This document shows, piece after piece, positions 1 through 13,984 of a DNA stretch of 64,000 bases (the stretch's first letter is position 1; each line of letters begins with the position of its first letter). The DNA comes from Archivesica marissinica. Lineage: Eukaryota; Mollusca; Bivalvia; Venerida; Vesicomyidae. Location of the stretch: assembly GCA_014843695.1 (NCBI GenBank), contig CM026391.1, positions 41,888,598-41,952,597 of the forward strand. Direction: 5' to 3'. Both the position numbers and the translations under genes were made by a program. The notes beneath the pieces were generated by a model. That model searched no databases and was not told the DNA's origin. It saw nothing but the letters and a program-made list of their open reading frames with translations.

Positions 1-309
1 GAGGTACAATTTGGATGGAAGGGAGGAGGTACAATGTGGATGGAAGTGAGGAGATACAATGTGGATGGAAGTGAGGAGATACAATGTGGATGGAAGGGAG
101 GAGGTACAATGTGGATGGAAGGGAGGAGGTACAATGTGGATGGAAGGGAAGATGTACAATGTGGATGGAAGGAGGAGGTACAATGTGGATGGAAGGGAGG
201 AGGTACAATGTGGATGGAAGGGAGGAGGTACAATGTGGATGGAAGGGAGGAGGTACAATGTGGATGGAAGGGAGGAGGTACAATGTGGATGGAAGGGAGG
301 AGGTACAAT

Positions 310-612
310 GTGGATGGAAGGGAGAAGGTACAATGTGGATGGAAGGGATAAAGTACAATGTGGATGGAAGGGAGGAGTAACAATGCGGATGGAAGGGAGG
401 AGGTACAATGTGGATGGAAGTGAGGATATACAATGTGGATGGAAGGGAGGAGGTATACTGTGGATCGAAGGGAGGAGGTACAATGTGGACGGAAGGGAAG
501 ATATACAATGTGGATGGAAGGGAGGAGGTACAATTTGGATGGAAGGGAGACGGTACACTGTGTATGGAAGGGAGGAGGTACAATGTGGATGGAAGCGAGG
601 AGGTACAATGTG
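310..612 (+). repeat. variant cassette, copy 1 of 2 (1,137-bp spacing)
   Basis: About twelve consecutive units carry a fixed order of rare variants: a GATAAAG unit, a GAGTAAC unit with ATGCGG, a GAGGATATAC unit, a unit reading GTATACTGTGGATCGAAG, a GTGGACGG unit, GAAGATATAC, AATTTGG, GAGACGG and TGTGTATGG. The same order recurs 1,137 bp downstream with very few differences, for example TAACAATGCGG here against TAATAATGCGG there. Close relatives of the cassette occur throughout all three 25-bp blocks. The GTATACTGTGGATCGAAG unit is the easiest landmark. Confidence 0.9.
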
Positions 613-1446
613 GATGGAAGTGAGGAGATACAATGTGGATGGAAGTGAGATACAATGTGGATGGAATGGAGAGGTACAATGTGGATGGAAGGGAGGAGGT
701 ACAATGTGGACGGAAGGGAAGATATACAATGTGGATGGAAGAGTGGTACAATGGGATGGAAGAAGGAGATACAATGTGGATGGAAGGGAGGAGGTACAAT
801 GTGGATGGAAGGGAGGAGATACAATGTGGATGGAAGAAGGTACAATGTGGATGGAAGGGAGGAGGTACAATGTGGATGGAAGGGAGGAGGTACAATGTGG
901 ATGGAAGTGAGGAGGTACAATGTGGATGGACGGGAGGAGGTACAATGTGGATGGAAGGGAGAAGGTACAATGTGGATGGAAGGGAGAAGGTACAATGTGT
1001 ATGGAAGGGAGGAGGTACAATGTGGATGGAAGGGAGGAGGTACAATGTGGATGGAAGGGAGGAGGTACAATGTGGACGGAAGGGAATATATACAATGTGG
1101 ATAGAAGGGAGGAGGTACAATTTGGATGGAAGGAAGGAGGTACAATGTGGATGGAAGTGAGGAGAAACAATGTGGATGGAAGTGAGGAGATACAATGTGG
1201 ATGGAAGTGAGGATATACAATGTGGACGGAAGGGAAGATATACAATGTGGATGGAATGGAAGATATACAATGTGGATGGAAGGGAGGAGGTACAATGTGG
1301 ATGGAAGGGAGGAGGTACAATGTGGATGGAAGGGAGGAGGTACAATGTGGATGGAAGTGAGGAGGTACAATGTGGATGGACGGGAGGAGATACAATGTGG
1401 ATGGAAGGGAGGAGATACAATGTGGATGGAAGTGAGGAGATACAAT

Positions 1447-1749
1447 GTGGATGGAAGGGAGAAGGTACAATGTGGATGGAAGGGATAAAGTACAATGTGG
1501 ATGGAAGGGAGGAGTAATAATGCGGATGGAAGGGAGGAGGTACAATGTGGATGGAAGTGAGGATATACAATGTGGATGGAAGGGAGGAGGTATACTGTGG
1601 ATCGAAGGGAGGAGGTACAATGTGGACGGAAGGGAAGATATACAATGTGGATGGAAGGGAGGAGGTACAATTTGGATGGAAGGGAGACGGTACACTGTGT
1701 ATGGAAGGGAGGAGGTACAATGTGGATGGAAGCGAGGAGGTACAATGTG
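1447..1749 (+). repeat. variant cassette, copy 2 of 2 (1,137-bp spacing)
   Basis: Second copy of the ordered run of variant units at 310-612. The GAGAAGGTAC landmarks lie at 322 and 1459, exactly 1,137 bp apart. The spacing is not a whole multiple of 25 because shorter units (24 bp and less) lie between the copies. Confidence 0.9.
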
Positions 1750-2120
1750 AATGGAAGTGATTAGATACAATGTGGATGGAAGTGAGGAGATACAATGTGG
1801 ATGGAATGGAGGAGGTACAATGTGGATGGAAGGGAGGAGGTACAATGTGGACGTAAGGGAAGATATACAATGTGGATGGAAGGAGGAGGTACAATGTGGA
1901 TGGAAGTAAGGAGATACAATGTGGATGGAAGGGAGGAGGTACTATATGGATGGAAGGGAAGATATACAATGTGGATGGAAGTGAGGAGGTACAATGTGGA
2001 TGGAAGGGAGGAGATATAATGTGGATGGAAGGGAGGATATACAATGTGGATGGAAGGAGGTACAATGTGGATGGATGTGAGGAGGTACAATGTGGATGGA
2101 AGGGAGGAGGTACAATGTGG

Positions 2121-2265
2121 ATGAAGGAGGTACAAGTGGATGGATGGATGAGGTACAAGTGGATGAAGGAGGTACAATGTGGATGGAAGGGAGGAGTACA
2201 ATGTGACGAAGGGAAGATATACAATGTGGATGAAGGGAGATGTAAATGTGGATGGAAGAGAATAT
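2121..2265 (+). other. indel-rich patch in the 25-bp array
   Basis: Units here lose one to several bases each, with readings such as GATGAAGG, TACAAGTGGATGGATGGATG, GGAGTACAATGTGACG and TGTAAATGTGG. Units on both sides are mostly full length. The errors are mainly single-base losses concentrated in one place, which suggests low-accuracy consensus and not normal array divergence. Confidence 0.7.
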
Positions 2266-4254
2266 ACAATGTGGATGGAAGGGAGGAGGTACAATGTGGA
2301 TGGAAGTGAGGATATACAATGTGGATGGAAGGGAGGAGGTATACTGTTGATCGAAGGGAGGAGGTACAATGTGGACGGAAGGGAAGATATACAATTTGGA
2401 TGGAAGGGAGGAGGTACAATTTGGATGGAAGGGAGAAGGTACACTGTGTATGGAAGTGAGGAGATACAATGTGGATGGAAGGGAGGAGGTACAATGTGGA
2501 CGGAAGGGAAGATATACAATGTGGATGGAAGGAGGAGGTACAATGTGGATGGAAGTGAGGAGATACAATGTGGATGGAAGGGAGGAGGTACTATATGGAT
2601 AGAAGGGAAGATATACAATGTGGATGGAAGTGAGGAGGTACAATGTGGATGGAAGGGAGGAGATATAATGTGGATGGAAGGCAGGAGGTACAATGTGGAT
2701 GGAAGGATGTACAATGTGGATGTATGTGAGGAGGTACAATGTGGATGGAAGGGAGGAGGTACAATGTGGATGGAAGGAGGTACAATTTGGATGGATGTGA
2801 GGAGGTACAATGTGGATGGAAGGGAGGAGGTACAATGTGGATGGAAGTGAGGAGGTACAATGTGGATGAACGGGAGGAGGTACAATGTGGATGGAAGGGA
2901 GAAGGTACAATTTGGATGGAAGGGAGAAAGTACAATATGGATGAAAGGGAGGAGTAACAATGCGGATGGAAGGGAGGAGGTACAATTTGGATGGAAGTGA
3001 GGATATACAATGTGGATGGAAGGGAGGAGGTATACTGTTGATCGAAGGGAGGAGGTACAATGTGGACGGAAGGGAAGATATACAATGTGGATGGAAGGGA
3101 GGAGGTACAATTTGGATGGAAGGGAGAAGGTACACTGTGTATGGAAGTGAGGAGATACAATGTGGATGGAAGTGAGGAGATACAATGTGGATGGAATGGA
3201 GGAGCTACAATGTGGATGGAAGGGAGGAGGTACAATGTGGACGGAAGGGAAGATATACAATGTGGATGGAAGGAGGAGGTACAATGTGGATGGAAGTGAG
3301 GAGATACAATGTGGATGGAAGGGAGGAGGTACATTATGGATGGAAGGGAAGATATATAATGTGGATGGAAGAGAGGAGGTACAATGTGGATGGAAGTGAG
3401 GAGGTACAATGTGGATGGAAGTGAGGAGGTACAATGTGGATGGAAGGGAGGAGATATAATGTGGATGGAAGGGAGGAGATACAATGTGGATGGAAGGAGG
3501 TACAATGTGGATGGATGTGAGGTACAATGTGGATGGAAGGGAGGAGGTACAATGTGGATGGAAGTGAGGAGGTACAATGTGGATGGACGGGAGGAGGTAC
3601 AATGTGGATGGAAGGGAGAAGGTACAATGTGGATGGAAGGGAGAAAGTACAATGTGAATGGAAGGGAGGAGGTACAATGCGGACGGAAAGGAAGATACAC
3701 AATGTGGATGGAAGTGAGGAGAAACAATGTGGATGGAAGTGAGGAGGTACAATGTGGATGGAAGGGAGGAGGTACAATGTGGATGGAAGTGAGGAGGTAC
3801 AATGTGGATGGAAGGGAGAGGTACAATGTGGATGGAAGGGAGAAAGTACAATGTGAATGGAAGGGAGGAGGTACAATGCGGACGGAAAGGAAGATACACA
3901 ATGTGGATGGAAGTGAGGAGAAACTAAGTGGATGGAAGTGAGGAGATACAATGTGGATGGAAGTGAGGAGATACAATGTAGATGGAAGTAGGTACAATGT
4001 GGATGGAAGGGAGGAGGTACAATGTGGAGGGAAGGGAGGAGGTACAATGTGGATGGAAGGGAGGAGGTACAATGTGGATGGAAGTGAGGAGGTACAATGT
4101 GGATGGAAGGGAGGAGGTACAATGTGGATGGAAGGGAGGAGGTACAATGTGGATGGAAGTGAGGAGATACAATGTGGATGGAAGGGAGGAGGTACAATAT
4201 GGATGGAAGGGAGAAGGTACAATGTGGATGGAAGGGAGAAAGTACAATGTGGAT

Positions 4255-4710
4255 GGAAGGGAGGAAGTAATAATGCGATTGAAGGGAGAGGTACAATGTG
4301 GATGGAAGTGAGGATATACAATGTGGATGGAAGGGAGGAGGTATAATGTAGATCGAAGGGAGGAGGTACAATGTGACGGAAGGGAAGATATACAATGTGG
4401 ATGGAAGGGAGGAGGTACAATTTGGAAGGGAGGAACGGTACACTGTGGATGGAAGTGAGGAGGTACAATGTGAATGGAAGTGAGGAGATACAATGTGGAT
4501 GGAAGGAGGAGGTACAATGTGGATGGAAGTGAGGAGATACAATGTGGATGGAAGGGAGGAGGTACTATATGGATGGAAGGGAAGATATACAATGTGGATG
4601 GAAGTGAGGAGGTACACTGTGGATGGAAGTGAGGAGGTACAATGTGGATGGAAGGGAGGAGATATAATGTGGATGGAAGGGAGAGATACAATGTGATGGA
4701 AGGAGGTACA
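4255..4710 (+). other. indel-rich patch in the 25-bp array
   Basis: Several units carry single-base or short losses: ATGCGATTG near 4275, GGGAGAGG near 4284, AATGTGACGG near 4372, a unit shortened around 4425-4435 and AATGTGATGG near 4690. Normal 25-bp periodicity resumes on both sides. A low-quality consensus stretch is the likeliest explanation. Confidence 0.6.
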
Positions 4711-5504
4711 ATGTGGATGGATGTGAGGAGGTACAAAGTGGATGGACGGGAGGAGGTACAATGTGGATGGAAGGGAGAAGGTACAATGTGGATGGAAGGG
4801 AGAAAGTACAATTTGAATGGAAGGGAGGAGGTACAATGCGGACGGAAGGGAAGATACACAATGTGGATGGAAGCGAGGAGAAACAATGTGGATGGAAGTG
4901 AGGAGATACAATGTGAATGGAAGTGAGGAGAAACAATGTGGATGGGAGGAGGTACAATGTGGACGGAAGGGAAGATATACAATGTGGATGGAAAGGAAGA
5001 TATACAATGTGGATGGAAGGGAGGAGGTACAATGTGGACGGAAGGGATGATATACAATGTGGATGGAAGGGAGGAGGTACAATGTGGATGGAAGGGAGGA
5101 GGTACAATGTGGATGGAAGGGAGGAGGTACAATGTGGATGGATGTGAGGAGGTACAATGTGGATGGACGGGAGGAGGTACAATGTGGATGGAAGGGAGGA
5201 GGTACAATGCGGACGGAAGGGACGATACACAATGTGGATGGAAGCGAGGAGAAACAATGTGGATGGAAGTGAGGAGATACAATGTGGATGGAAGTGAGGA
5301 GAAACAATGTGGATGGGAGGACGTACAATGTGGACGGAAGGGAAGATATACAATGTGGATGGAAAGGAAGATATACAATGTGGATGGAAGGGAGGAGGTA
5401 CAATGTGGACGGAAGGGATGATATACAATGTGGATGGAAGGGAGGAGGTACAATGTGGATGGAAGGGAGGAGGTACAATGTGGATGGAAGGAGGAGGTAC
5501 AATG

Positions 5505-5685
5505 TGGATGGTGAGGAGGTACAATGTGGATGGAAGGGAGGAGGTACAATGTGGATGGAAGGGAGAAGGTACAATGTAAAGGAGATACAATGTGGATGGA
5601 AGGGAGGAGTACAATGCGGATGGAAGGGATGAGGTACAATGTGGATGGAATGAGGATATACAATGTGGATGAAGGGAGGAGGTAT
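5505..5685 (+). other. indel-rich patch in the 25-bp array
   Basis: Consecutive units are shortened, for example GGATGGTGAGGAGG near 5507, AATGTAAAGG near 5573, GGAGGAGTAC near 5605, GAATGAGG near 5648 and GATGAAGG near 5669. The neighbouring units are regular. Confidence 0.6.
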
Positions 5686-6393
5686 ACTGTAGATCGAAGG
5701 GAGGAGGTACAATGTGGACGGAAGGGAAGATATACAATGTGGATGGAAGGGAGGAGGTACAATTTGGATGGAAGGGAGACGGTACACTGTGTATGGAAGG
5801 GAGGAGGTACAATGTGGATGGAAGTGAGGAGGTACAATGTGAATGGAAGTGAGGAGATACAATGTGGATGGAAGGAGGAGGTACAATGTGGATGGAAGTG
5901 AGGAGATACAATGTGGATGGAAGGGAGGAGGTATTATATGGATGGAAGGGCAGATATACAATGTGGATGGAAGTGAGGAGGTACACTGTGGATGGAAGTG
6001 AGGAGGTACAATGTGGATGGAAGGGAGGAGATATAATGTGGATGGAAGGGAGGAGATACAATGTGGATGGAAGGAGGTACAATGTGGATGGATGTGAGGA
6101 GGTACAAAGTGGATGGACGGGAGGAGGTACAATGTGGATGGAAGGGAGAAGGTACAATGTGGATGGAAGGGAGAAAGTACAATGTGAATGGAAGGGAGGA
6201 GGTACAATGCGGACGGAAGGGAAGATACACAATGTGGATGGAAGCGAGGAGAAACAATGTGGATGGAAGTGAGGAGATACAATGTGGATGGAAGTGAGGA
6301 GAAACAATGTGGATGGGAGGAGGTACAATGTGGACGGAAGGGAAGATATACAATGTGGATGGAAAGGAAGATATACAATGTGGATGGAAGGGA

Positions 6394-7393
6394 NNNNNNN
6401 NNNNNNNNNNNNNNNNNNNNNNNNNNNNNNNNNNNNNNNNNNNNNNNNNNNNNNNNNNNNNNNNNNNNNNNNNNNNNNNNNNNNNNNNNNNNNNNNNNNN
6501 NNNNNNNNNNNNNNNNNNNNNNNNNNNNNNNNNNNNNNNNNNNNNNNNNNNNNNNNNNNNNNNNNNNNNNNNNNNNNNNNNNNNNNNNNNNNNNNNNNNN
6601 NNNNNNNNNNNNNNNNNNNNNNNNNNNNNNNNNNNNNNNNNNNNNNNNNNNNNNNNNNNNNNNNNNNNNNNNNNNNNNNNNNNNNNNNNNNNNNNNNNNN
6701 NNNNNNNNNNNNNNNNNNNNNNNNNNNNNNNNNNNNNNNNNNNNNNNNNNNNNNNNNNNNNNNNNNNNNNNNNNNNNNNNNNNNNNNNNNNNNNNNNNNN
6801 NNNNNNNNNNNNNNNNNNNNNNNNNNNNNNNNNNNNNNNNNNNNNNNNNNNNNNNNNNNNNNNNNNNNNNNNNNNNNNNNNNNNNNNNNNNNNNNNNNNN
6901 NNNNNNNNNNNNNNNNNNNNNNNNNNNNNNNNNNNNNNNNNNNNNNNNNNNNNNNNNNNNNNNNNNNNNNNNNNNNNNNNNNNNNNNNNNNNNNNNNNNN
7001 NNNNNNNNNNNNNNNNNNNNNNNNNNNNNNNNNNNNNNNNNNNNNNNNNNNNNNNNNNNNNNNNNNNNNNNNNNNNNNNNNNNNNNNNNNNNNNNNNNNN
7101 NNNNNNNNNNNNNNNNNNNNNNNNNNNNNNNNNNNNNNNNNNNNNNNNNNNNNNNNNNNNNNNNNNNNNNNNNNNNNNNNNNNNNNNNNNNNNNNNNNNN
7201 NNNNNNNNNNNNNNNNNNNNNNNNNNNNNNNNNNNNNNNNNNNNNNNNNNNNNNNNNNNNNNNNNNNNNNNNNNNNNNNNNNNNNNNNNNNNNNNNNNNN
7301 NNNNNNNNNNNNNNNNNNNNNNNNNNNNNNNNNNNNNNNNNNNNNNNNNNNNNNNNNNNNNNNNNNNNNNNNNNNNNNNNNNNNNNNNNNNNN
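6394..7393. other. assembly gap, exactly 1,000 N
   Basis: Unsequenced placeholder. Its length is identical to the other two gaps in the window, so it should be read as 'unknown size'. The 25-bp satellite changes strand across it. Confidence 0.99.
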
Positions 7394-9179
7394 TTGTATC
7401 TCCTCACTTCCATTCACATTGTACCTCCTCCCTTCCATCCACATTGTACCTCCTCCCTTCCATACACAGTGTACCGTCTCCCTTCCATCCAAATTGTACC
7501 TCCTCCCTTCCATCCACATTGTATATCTTCCCTTCCGTCCACATTGTACCTCCTCCCTTCGATCCACAGTATACCTCCTCCCTTCCATCCACATTGTATA
7601 TCCTCACTTCCATCCACATTGTACCTCCTCCCTTCCATCCGCATTGTTACTCCTCCCTTCCATCCACATTGTACCTCCTCCCTTCCATCCACATTGTACC
7701 TCCTCCCTTCCATCCACATTGTACCTCCTCCCTTCCATCCACATTGTACCTCCTCACTTCCATCCACATTGTATCTCCTCACTTCCATCCACATTGTACC
7801 TCCTCACTTCCATCCACATTGTTTATCTTCCCTTCCGTCCACATTGTACCTCCTCCCTTCCATCCACATTGTACCTCCTCCCTCCATCCACATTGTACCT
7901 CCTCCCTCCATCCACATTGTATAATTTCCCTTCCATCCACATTGTACCTCCTCCCTTCCATCCACATTGTACCCCCTCCCTTCCATCCACATTGTATATC
8001 TTCCCTTCCGCCACATTCTACCTCCTCCCTTCCATCCACATTGTACCTCCTCCCTTCCATCCACATTGTACCTCCTCACTTCCATCCACATTGTACCTCC
8101 TCCCTTCCATCCACATTGTACCTCCTCCCTTCCATCCACATTGTACTTCTCCCTTCCATCCACATTGTACCTCCTCCCTTCCATCCACATTGTACCTCCT
8201 CCCTTCCATCACATTGTACTTCTCCCTTCCATCCACATTGTACCTCCTCCCTTCCATCCACATTGTACCTCCTCCCTTCCATCCACATTGTACCTCCTCC
8301 CTTCCATCCACATTGTACCTCCTCCCTTCCATCCACATTGTATATCTTCCCTTCCGTCCACATTGTACATTTCCCTTCCATCCACATTGTACCTCCTTCC
8401 ATCCACATTGTATCTCCTCACTTCCATCCACATTGTATCTCCTCACTTCCATCCACATTGTTTCTCCTCACTTCCATCCACATTGTGTATCTTCCCTTCC
8501 GTCCGCATTGTACCTCCTCCCTTCCATTCAAATTGTACTTTCTCCCTTCCATCCACATTGTACCTTCTCCCTTCCATCCACATTGTACCTCCTCCCGTCC
8601 ATCCACATTGTACCTCCTCACTTCCATCCACATTGTACCTCCTCCCTTCCATCCACATTGTACCTCCTCACATCCATCCACATTGTACCTCCTCCTTCCA
8701 TCCACATTGTATATCTTCCCTTCCATCCACATTGTACCTCCTCCCTTCCATCCACATTGTATCCCCTCACTTCCATCCACATTGTATCTCCTCACTTCCA
8801 TCCACATTGTACCTCCTTCCTTCCATCCAAATTGTACCTCCTCCCTTCTATCCACATTGTATCTTCCCTTCCTCCACATTGTACCTCCTCCCTTCCATCC
8901 ACATTGTACCTCCTCCCATCCATCCACATTGTACCTCCTCCCTTCCATCCACATTGTACCTCCTCCCTTCCATCCACATTGTACCTTCTCCCTTCCATCC
9001 ACATTGTACTTCCTCCCTTCCATCCACATTGTACCTCCTCCCTTCCATCCACATTGTACCTCCTCCCTTCCATCCACATTGTACCTCCTCCCTTCCATCC
9101 ACATTGTACCTCCTCCCTTCCATCCACATTGTACCTCCTCCCTTCCATCCACATTGTACCTCCTCCCTTCCATCCACAT

Positions 9180-10950
9180 TGTATATCTTCCTTTCCATCC
9201 ACATTGTATATCTTCCCTTCCGTCCACATTGTACCTCCTCCCATCCACATTGTTTCTCCTCACTTCCATCCACATTGTATCTCCTCACTTCCATCCACAT
9301 TGTTTCTCCTCGCTTCCATCCACATTGTGTATCTTCCCTTCCGTCCGCATTGTACCTCCTCCCTTCCATTCACATTGTACTTTCTCCCTTCCATCCACAT
9401 TGTACCTTCTCCCTTCCATCCACATTGTACCTCCTCCCGTCCATCCACATTGTACCTCCTCACTTCCATCCACATTGTACCTCCTCCCTTCCATCCACAT
9501 TGTACCTCCTCACATCCATCCACATTGTACCTCCTTCCATCCACATTGTATCTCCTCCCTTCCATCCACATTATATCTCCTCCCTTCCATCCACATTGTA
9601 CCTCCTCACTTCCATCCACAGTGTACCTCCTCACTTCCATCCACATTGTATATCTTCCCTTCCATCCATATAGTACCTCCTCCCTTCCATCCACATTGTA
9701 TCTCCTCACTTCCATCCACATTGTACCTCCTCCTTCCATCCACATTGTATCTCCTCACTTCCATTCACATTGTACCTCCTCACTTCCATCCACATTGTAC
9801 CTCCTCCCTTCCATACAAAGTGTACCGTCTCCCTTCCATCCAAATTGTACCTCCTCCCTTCCATCCACATTGTATATCTTCCCTTCCGTCCACATTGTAC
9901 CTCCTCCCTTCGATCTACAGTATACCTCCTCCCTTCCATCCACATTGTATATCCTCACTTCCATCCACATTGTACCTCCTCCCTTCCATCCGCATTATTA
10001 CTCCTCCCTTCCATCCACATTGTACTTTCTCCCTTCCATCCACATTGTACTTTCTCCCTTCCATCCATATAGTACCTCCTCCCTTCCATCCACATTGTAT
10101 CTCCTCACTTCCATCCACATTGTAGCTCCTCCCTTCCATCCACTTATCTCTCCCTCCATCCACATTGTACCTCCTCACTTCCATCCACATTGTACCTCCT
10201 CCCTTCCATCCACATTGTACCTTCCTCCCTTCCATCCACATTGTACCTCCTCCCTTCCATCCACATTGTATATCTTCCATTCCATCCACATTGTATATCT
10301 TCCCTTCCGTCCACATTGTACCTCCTCCCTTCCATCCACATTGTACCTCCTTCCATCCACATTGTATCTCCTCACTTCCATCCACATTGTATCTCCTCAC
10401 TTCCATCCACATTGTTTCTCCTCACTTCCATCCACATTGCGTATCTTCCCTTCCGTCCGCATTGTACCTCCTCCCTTCCATTCACATTGTACTTTCTCCC
10501 TTCCATCCACATTGTACCTTCTCCCTTCCATCCACATTGTACCTCCTCCCTTCCATCCACATTGTACCTCCTCACATCCATCCACATTGTACCTTCTTCC
10601 ATCCACATTGTATCTCCTCCCTTCCATCCACATTATATCTCATCCCTTCCATCCACATTGTACCTCCTCACTTCCATCCACATTGTACCTCCTCACTTCC
10701 ATCCACATTGTACCTCCTCTCTTCCATCCACATTGTATATCTTCCCTTCCATCCATATAGTACCTCCTCCCTTCCATCCACATTGTATCTCCTCACTTCC
10801 ATCCACATTGTACCTCCTCCTTCCATCCACATTGTATATCTTCCCTTCCGTCCACATTGTACCTCCTCCCTTCCATCCACATTGTACCTCCTCCATTCCA
10901 TCCACATTGTATCTCCTCACTTCCATCCACATTGTATCTCCTCACTTCCA
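9180..10950 (-). repeat. higher-order block A, copy 1
   Basis: About 1.77 kb in which the succession of variant units matches 17005-18779 at an offset of 7,825 bp, becoming 7,829 bp after small indels near 10140-10230. Landmarks shared by both copies are TTTCTCCTCGCTTCC, GTGTATCTTCCC, GTCCGCATTG, ATATAGTACC and CGATCTACAGTATACC. Confidence 0.85.
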
Positions 10951-11489
10951 TCCACATGTACATCTCCCTTCCATCCAATTGTACCTCCTCCCTTCCATCC
11001 ACATTGTATATCTTCCCTTCCGTCCACATTGTACCTCCTCCCTTCCATCCACATTATACCTCCTCCCTTCCATCCACATTGTATCTCCTCACTTCCATCC
11101 ACATTGTATCTCCTCCCTTCCATCCACATTGTTACTCCTCCCTTCCATCCACATTGTACCTTCTCCCTTCCATCCACATTGTACTTTCTCCCTTCCATCC
11201 ACATTGTACCTCCTCCCTCCATCCACATTGTACCTCCTCCCTTCCATCCACATTGTACCTCCCCATTCCATCCACATTGTACCTCCTCCCTTCCATCCAC
11301 ATTGTACCTCCTCCCCATCCACTTGTACCTCCCCCTTCCATCCACATTGTACTTCCCTTCATCCACATTGTACCTCCTCCTCCATCCACATTGTACCTCC
11401 TCCCTTCCATCCACATTGTACCTCCTCCCTTCCATCCACATTGTACCTCCTCCCTTCCATCCACATTGTACCTCCTCCCTTCCATCCAC

Positions 11490-12500
11490 ATTGTACCTCC
11501 TCACTTCCATCCACATTGTATATCTTCCCTTCCATCCACATTGTACCTCCTCCCTTCCATCCACATTGTATCTCCTCACTTCCATCCACATTGTACCTCC
11601 TCCTTCCATCCACATTGTATATCTTCCCTTCCGTCCACATTGTACCTCCTCCCTTCCATCCACATTGTACCTCCTCCATTCCATCCACATTGTATCTCCT
11701 CACTTCCATCCACATTGTATCTCCTCACTTCCATTCACATTGTACCTCCTCCCTTCCATCCACATTGTACCTCCTCCCTTCCATACACAGTGTACCGTCT
11801 CCCTTCCATCCAAATTGTACCTCCTCCCTTCCATCCACATTGTATATCTTCCCTTCCGTCCACATTGTACCTCCTCCCTTCGATCCACAGTATACCTCCT
11901 CCCTTCCATCCACATTGTATATCCTCACTTCCATCCACATTGTATCTCCTCCCTTCCATCCGCATTGTTACTCCTCCCTTCCATCCACATTGTACTTTCT
12001 CCCTTCCATCCACATTGTACCTTCTCCCTTCCATCCACATTGTACCTCCTCCCGTCCATCCACATTGTACCTCCTCACTTCCATCCACATTGTATCTCCT
12101 CCATTCCATCCACATTGTACCTCCTCCCTTCCATCCACATTGTTTATCTTCCCTTCCGTCCACATTGTACCTCCTCCCTTCCATCCACATTGTACCTCTT
12201 CCCGTCCATCCACATTGTACCTCCTCACTTCCATCCACATTGTATAATTTCCCTTTCATCCACATTGTACATTCTCCCTTCCATCCACATTGTACCCCCT
12301 CCCTTCCATCCACATTGTATATCTTCCATTCCGTCCACATTGTACCTCCTCCCTTCCATCCACATTGTACCTCCTCCCTTCCATCCACATTGTACCTCCT
12401 CACATCCATCCACATTGTACCTCCTCCCTTCCATCCACATTGTACCTCCTCCCTTCCATACACATTGTACTTTCTCCCTTCCATCCACATTGTACATTCT
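11490..12500 (-). repeat. higher-order block B, copy 1
   Basis: About 1.0 kb of variant units repeated at 14923-15930 with an offset of 3,433 bp and again at about 19417-20220 with an offset near 7,714 bp. Landmarks in order are CATACACAGTGTACCGTC, ATCCAAATTG, CTTCGATCCACAG, CGCATTGTTACTCC, GTTTATCTTCCC and GTATAATTTCCC. Confidence 0.85.
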
Positions 12501-13984
12501 CCCTTCCATCCACATTGTACCTCCTCCCTTCCATACACATTGTACTTTCTCCCTTCCATCCACATTGTACATTCTCCCTTCCATCCACATTGTACCTCCT
12601 CCCGTCCATCCACATTGTACCTCCTCACTTCCATCCACATTGTACCTCCTCCCTTCCATCCACATTGTATATCTTCCCTTCCGTCCACATTGTACCTCCT
12701 CCTTCATCCAATTACCTCCTCCCTTCCATCCACATTGTATATCCTCCCTTCCATCCACATTGTACATCCTCCCTTCCATCCACATTGTACCTCCTCCCTT
12801 CCATCCACATTGTATCTCCTCACTTCCATCCACATTGTACCTCCTCCTTCCATCCACATTGTATCTCCTCACTTCCATCCACATTGTATCTCCTCTCACT
12901 TCCATCCACATTGTACCTCCTCCCTTCCATCCACATTGTACCTCCTCCCTTCCATCCACATTGTACCTTCTCCCTTCCATCCACATTGTACCTCCTCACT
13001 TCCATCCACATTGTACCTCCTCCCTTCCATCCACATTGTACCTCCTCCTTCCATCCACATTGTATCTCTCCCTTCCATCCACATTGTACCTCCTCCCTTC
13101 CATCCACATTGTACCTCCTCCCTTCCATCCACATTGTATCTCCTCACTTCCATCCACATTGTATCTCCTCCCTTCCATCCACATTGTACCTCCTCCCTTC
13201 CATCCACATTGTACCTCCTCCCTTCCATCCACATTGTACTCTCCCTTCCATCCACATTGTACCTCCTCCCTTCCATCCACATTGTACCTTCTCCCTTCCA
13301 TCCACATTGTACCTCCTCCCTTCCATCCACATTGTATATCTTCCCTTCCGTCCACATTGTACCTCCTCCCTTCCATCCACAGTATACCTCCTCCCTTCCA
13401 TCCACATTGTACCTCCTCCCTTCCATCCACATTGTACTTTCTCCCTTCCATCCACATTGTACCTTCTCCCTTCCATCCACATTGTACCTCCTCCCTTCCA
13501 TCCACATTGTATCTCCTCACTTCCATCCACATTGTACCTCCTCCTTCCATCCACATTGTATATCTTCCCTTCCATCCACATTGTACCTTCTCCCTTCCAT
13601 CCACATTGTACCTCCTCCCTTCCATCCACATTGTACCTCCTCCCTTCCATCCACATTGTATCTCCTCCCTTCCATCCACATTGTACCTCCTCCTTCCATC
13701 CACATTGTATATCTTCCCTTCCATCCACATTGTACCTTCTCCCTTCCATCCACATTGTACCTCCTCCCTTCCATCCACATTGTACCTCCTCCCTTCCATC
13801 CACATTGTATCTCCTCACTTCCATCCACATTGTACCTCCTCCTTCCATCCACATTGTATCTCCTCCCTTCCATCCACATTGTACCTCCTCCCTTCCATCC
13901 ACATTGTACCTCCTCCCTTCCATCCACATTGTACCTCCTCCCTTCCATCCACATTGTACCTCCTCACATCCATCCACATTGTAC

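Larger units (their letters stand above)
1..6393 (+). repeat. 25-bp minisatellite array, purine strand on top (block 1)
   Basis: This is a head-to-tail array of about 255 units. The common unit is a purine block GGAAGGGAGGAGG followed by TACAATGTGGAT, 25 bp in all, with 12 G and 1 C on this strand. Most units differ by one to three bases. Recurrent variants are GAAGTGAGGAGATAC, GAGAAGGTAC, GAAGATATAC, GTGGACGG, AATTTGG and ATGCGG. A 24-bp form lacking one G of the GGG run recurs in the same sequence context, so it is an inherited variant and not noise. The array is already in progress at base 1 and is cut by an N gap at its right end. No gene, RNA or regulatory element is seen. The family name is unknown to me. 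Confidence 0.99.

Noticed and set aside
6188..10760. Open frames running through the N gaps
   Set aside because: Translation across placeholder N has no meaning. The gap length is arbitrary, so phase is unknown on the far side.
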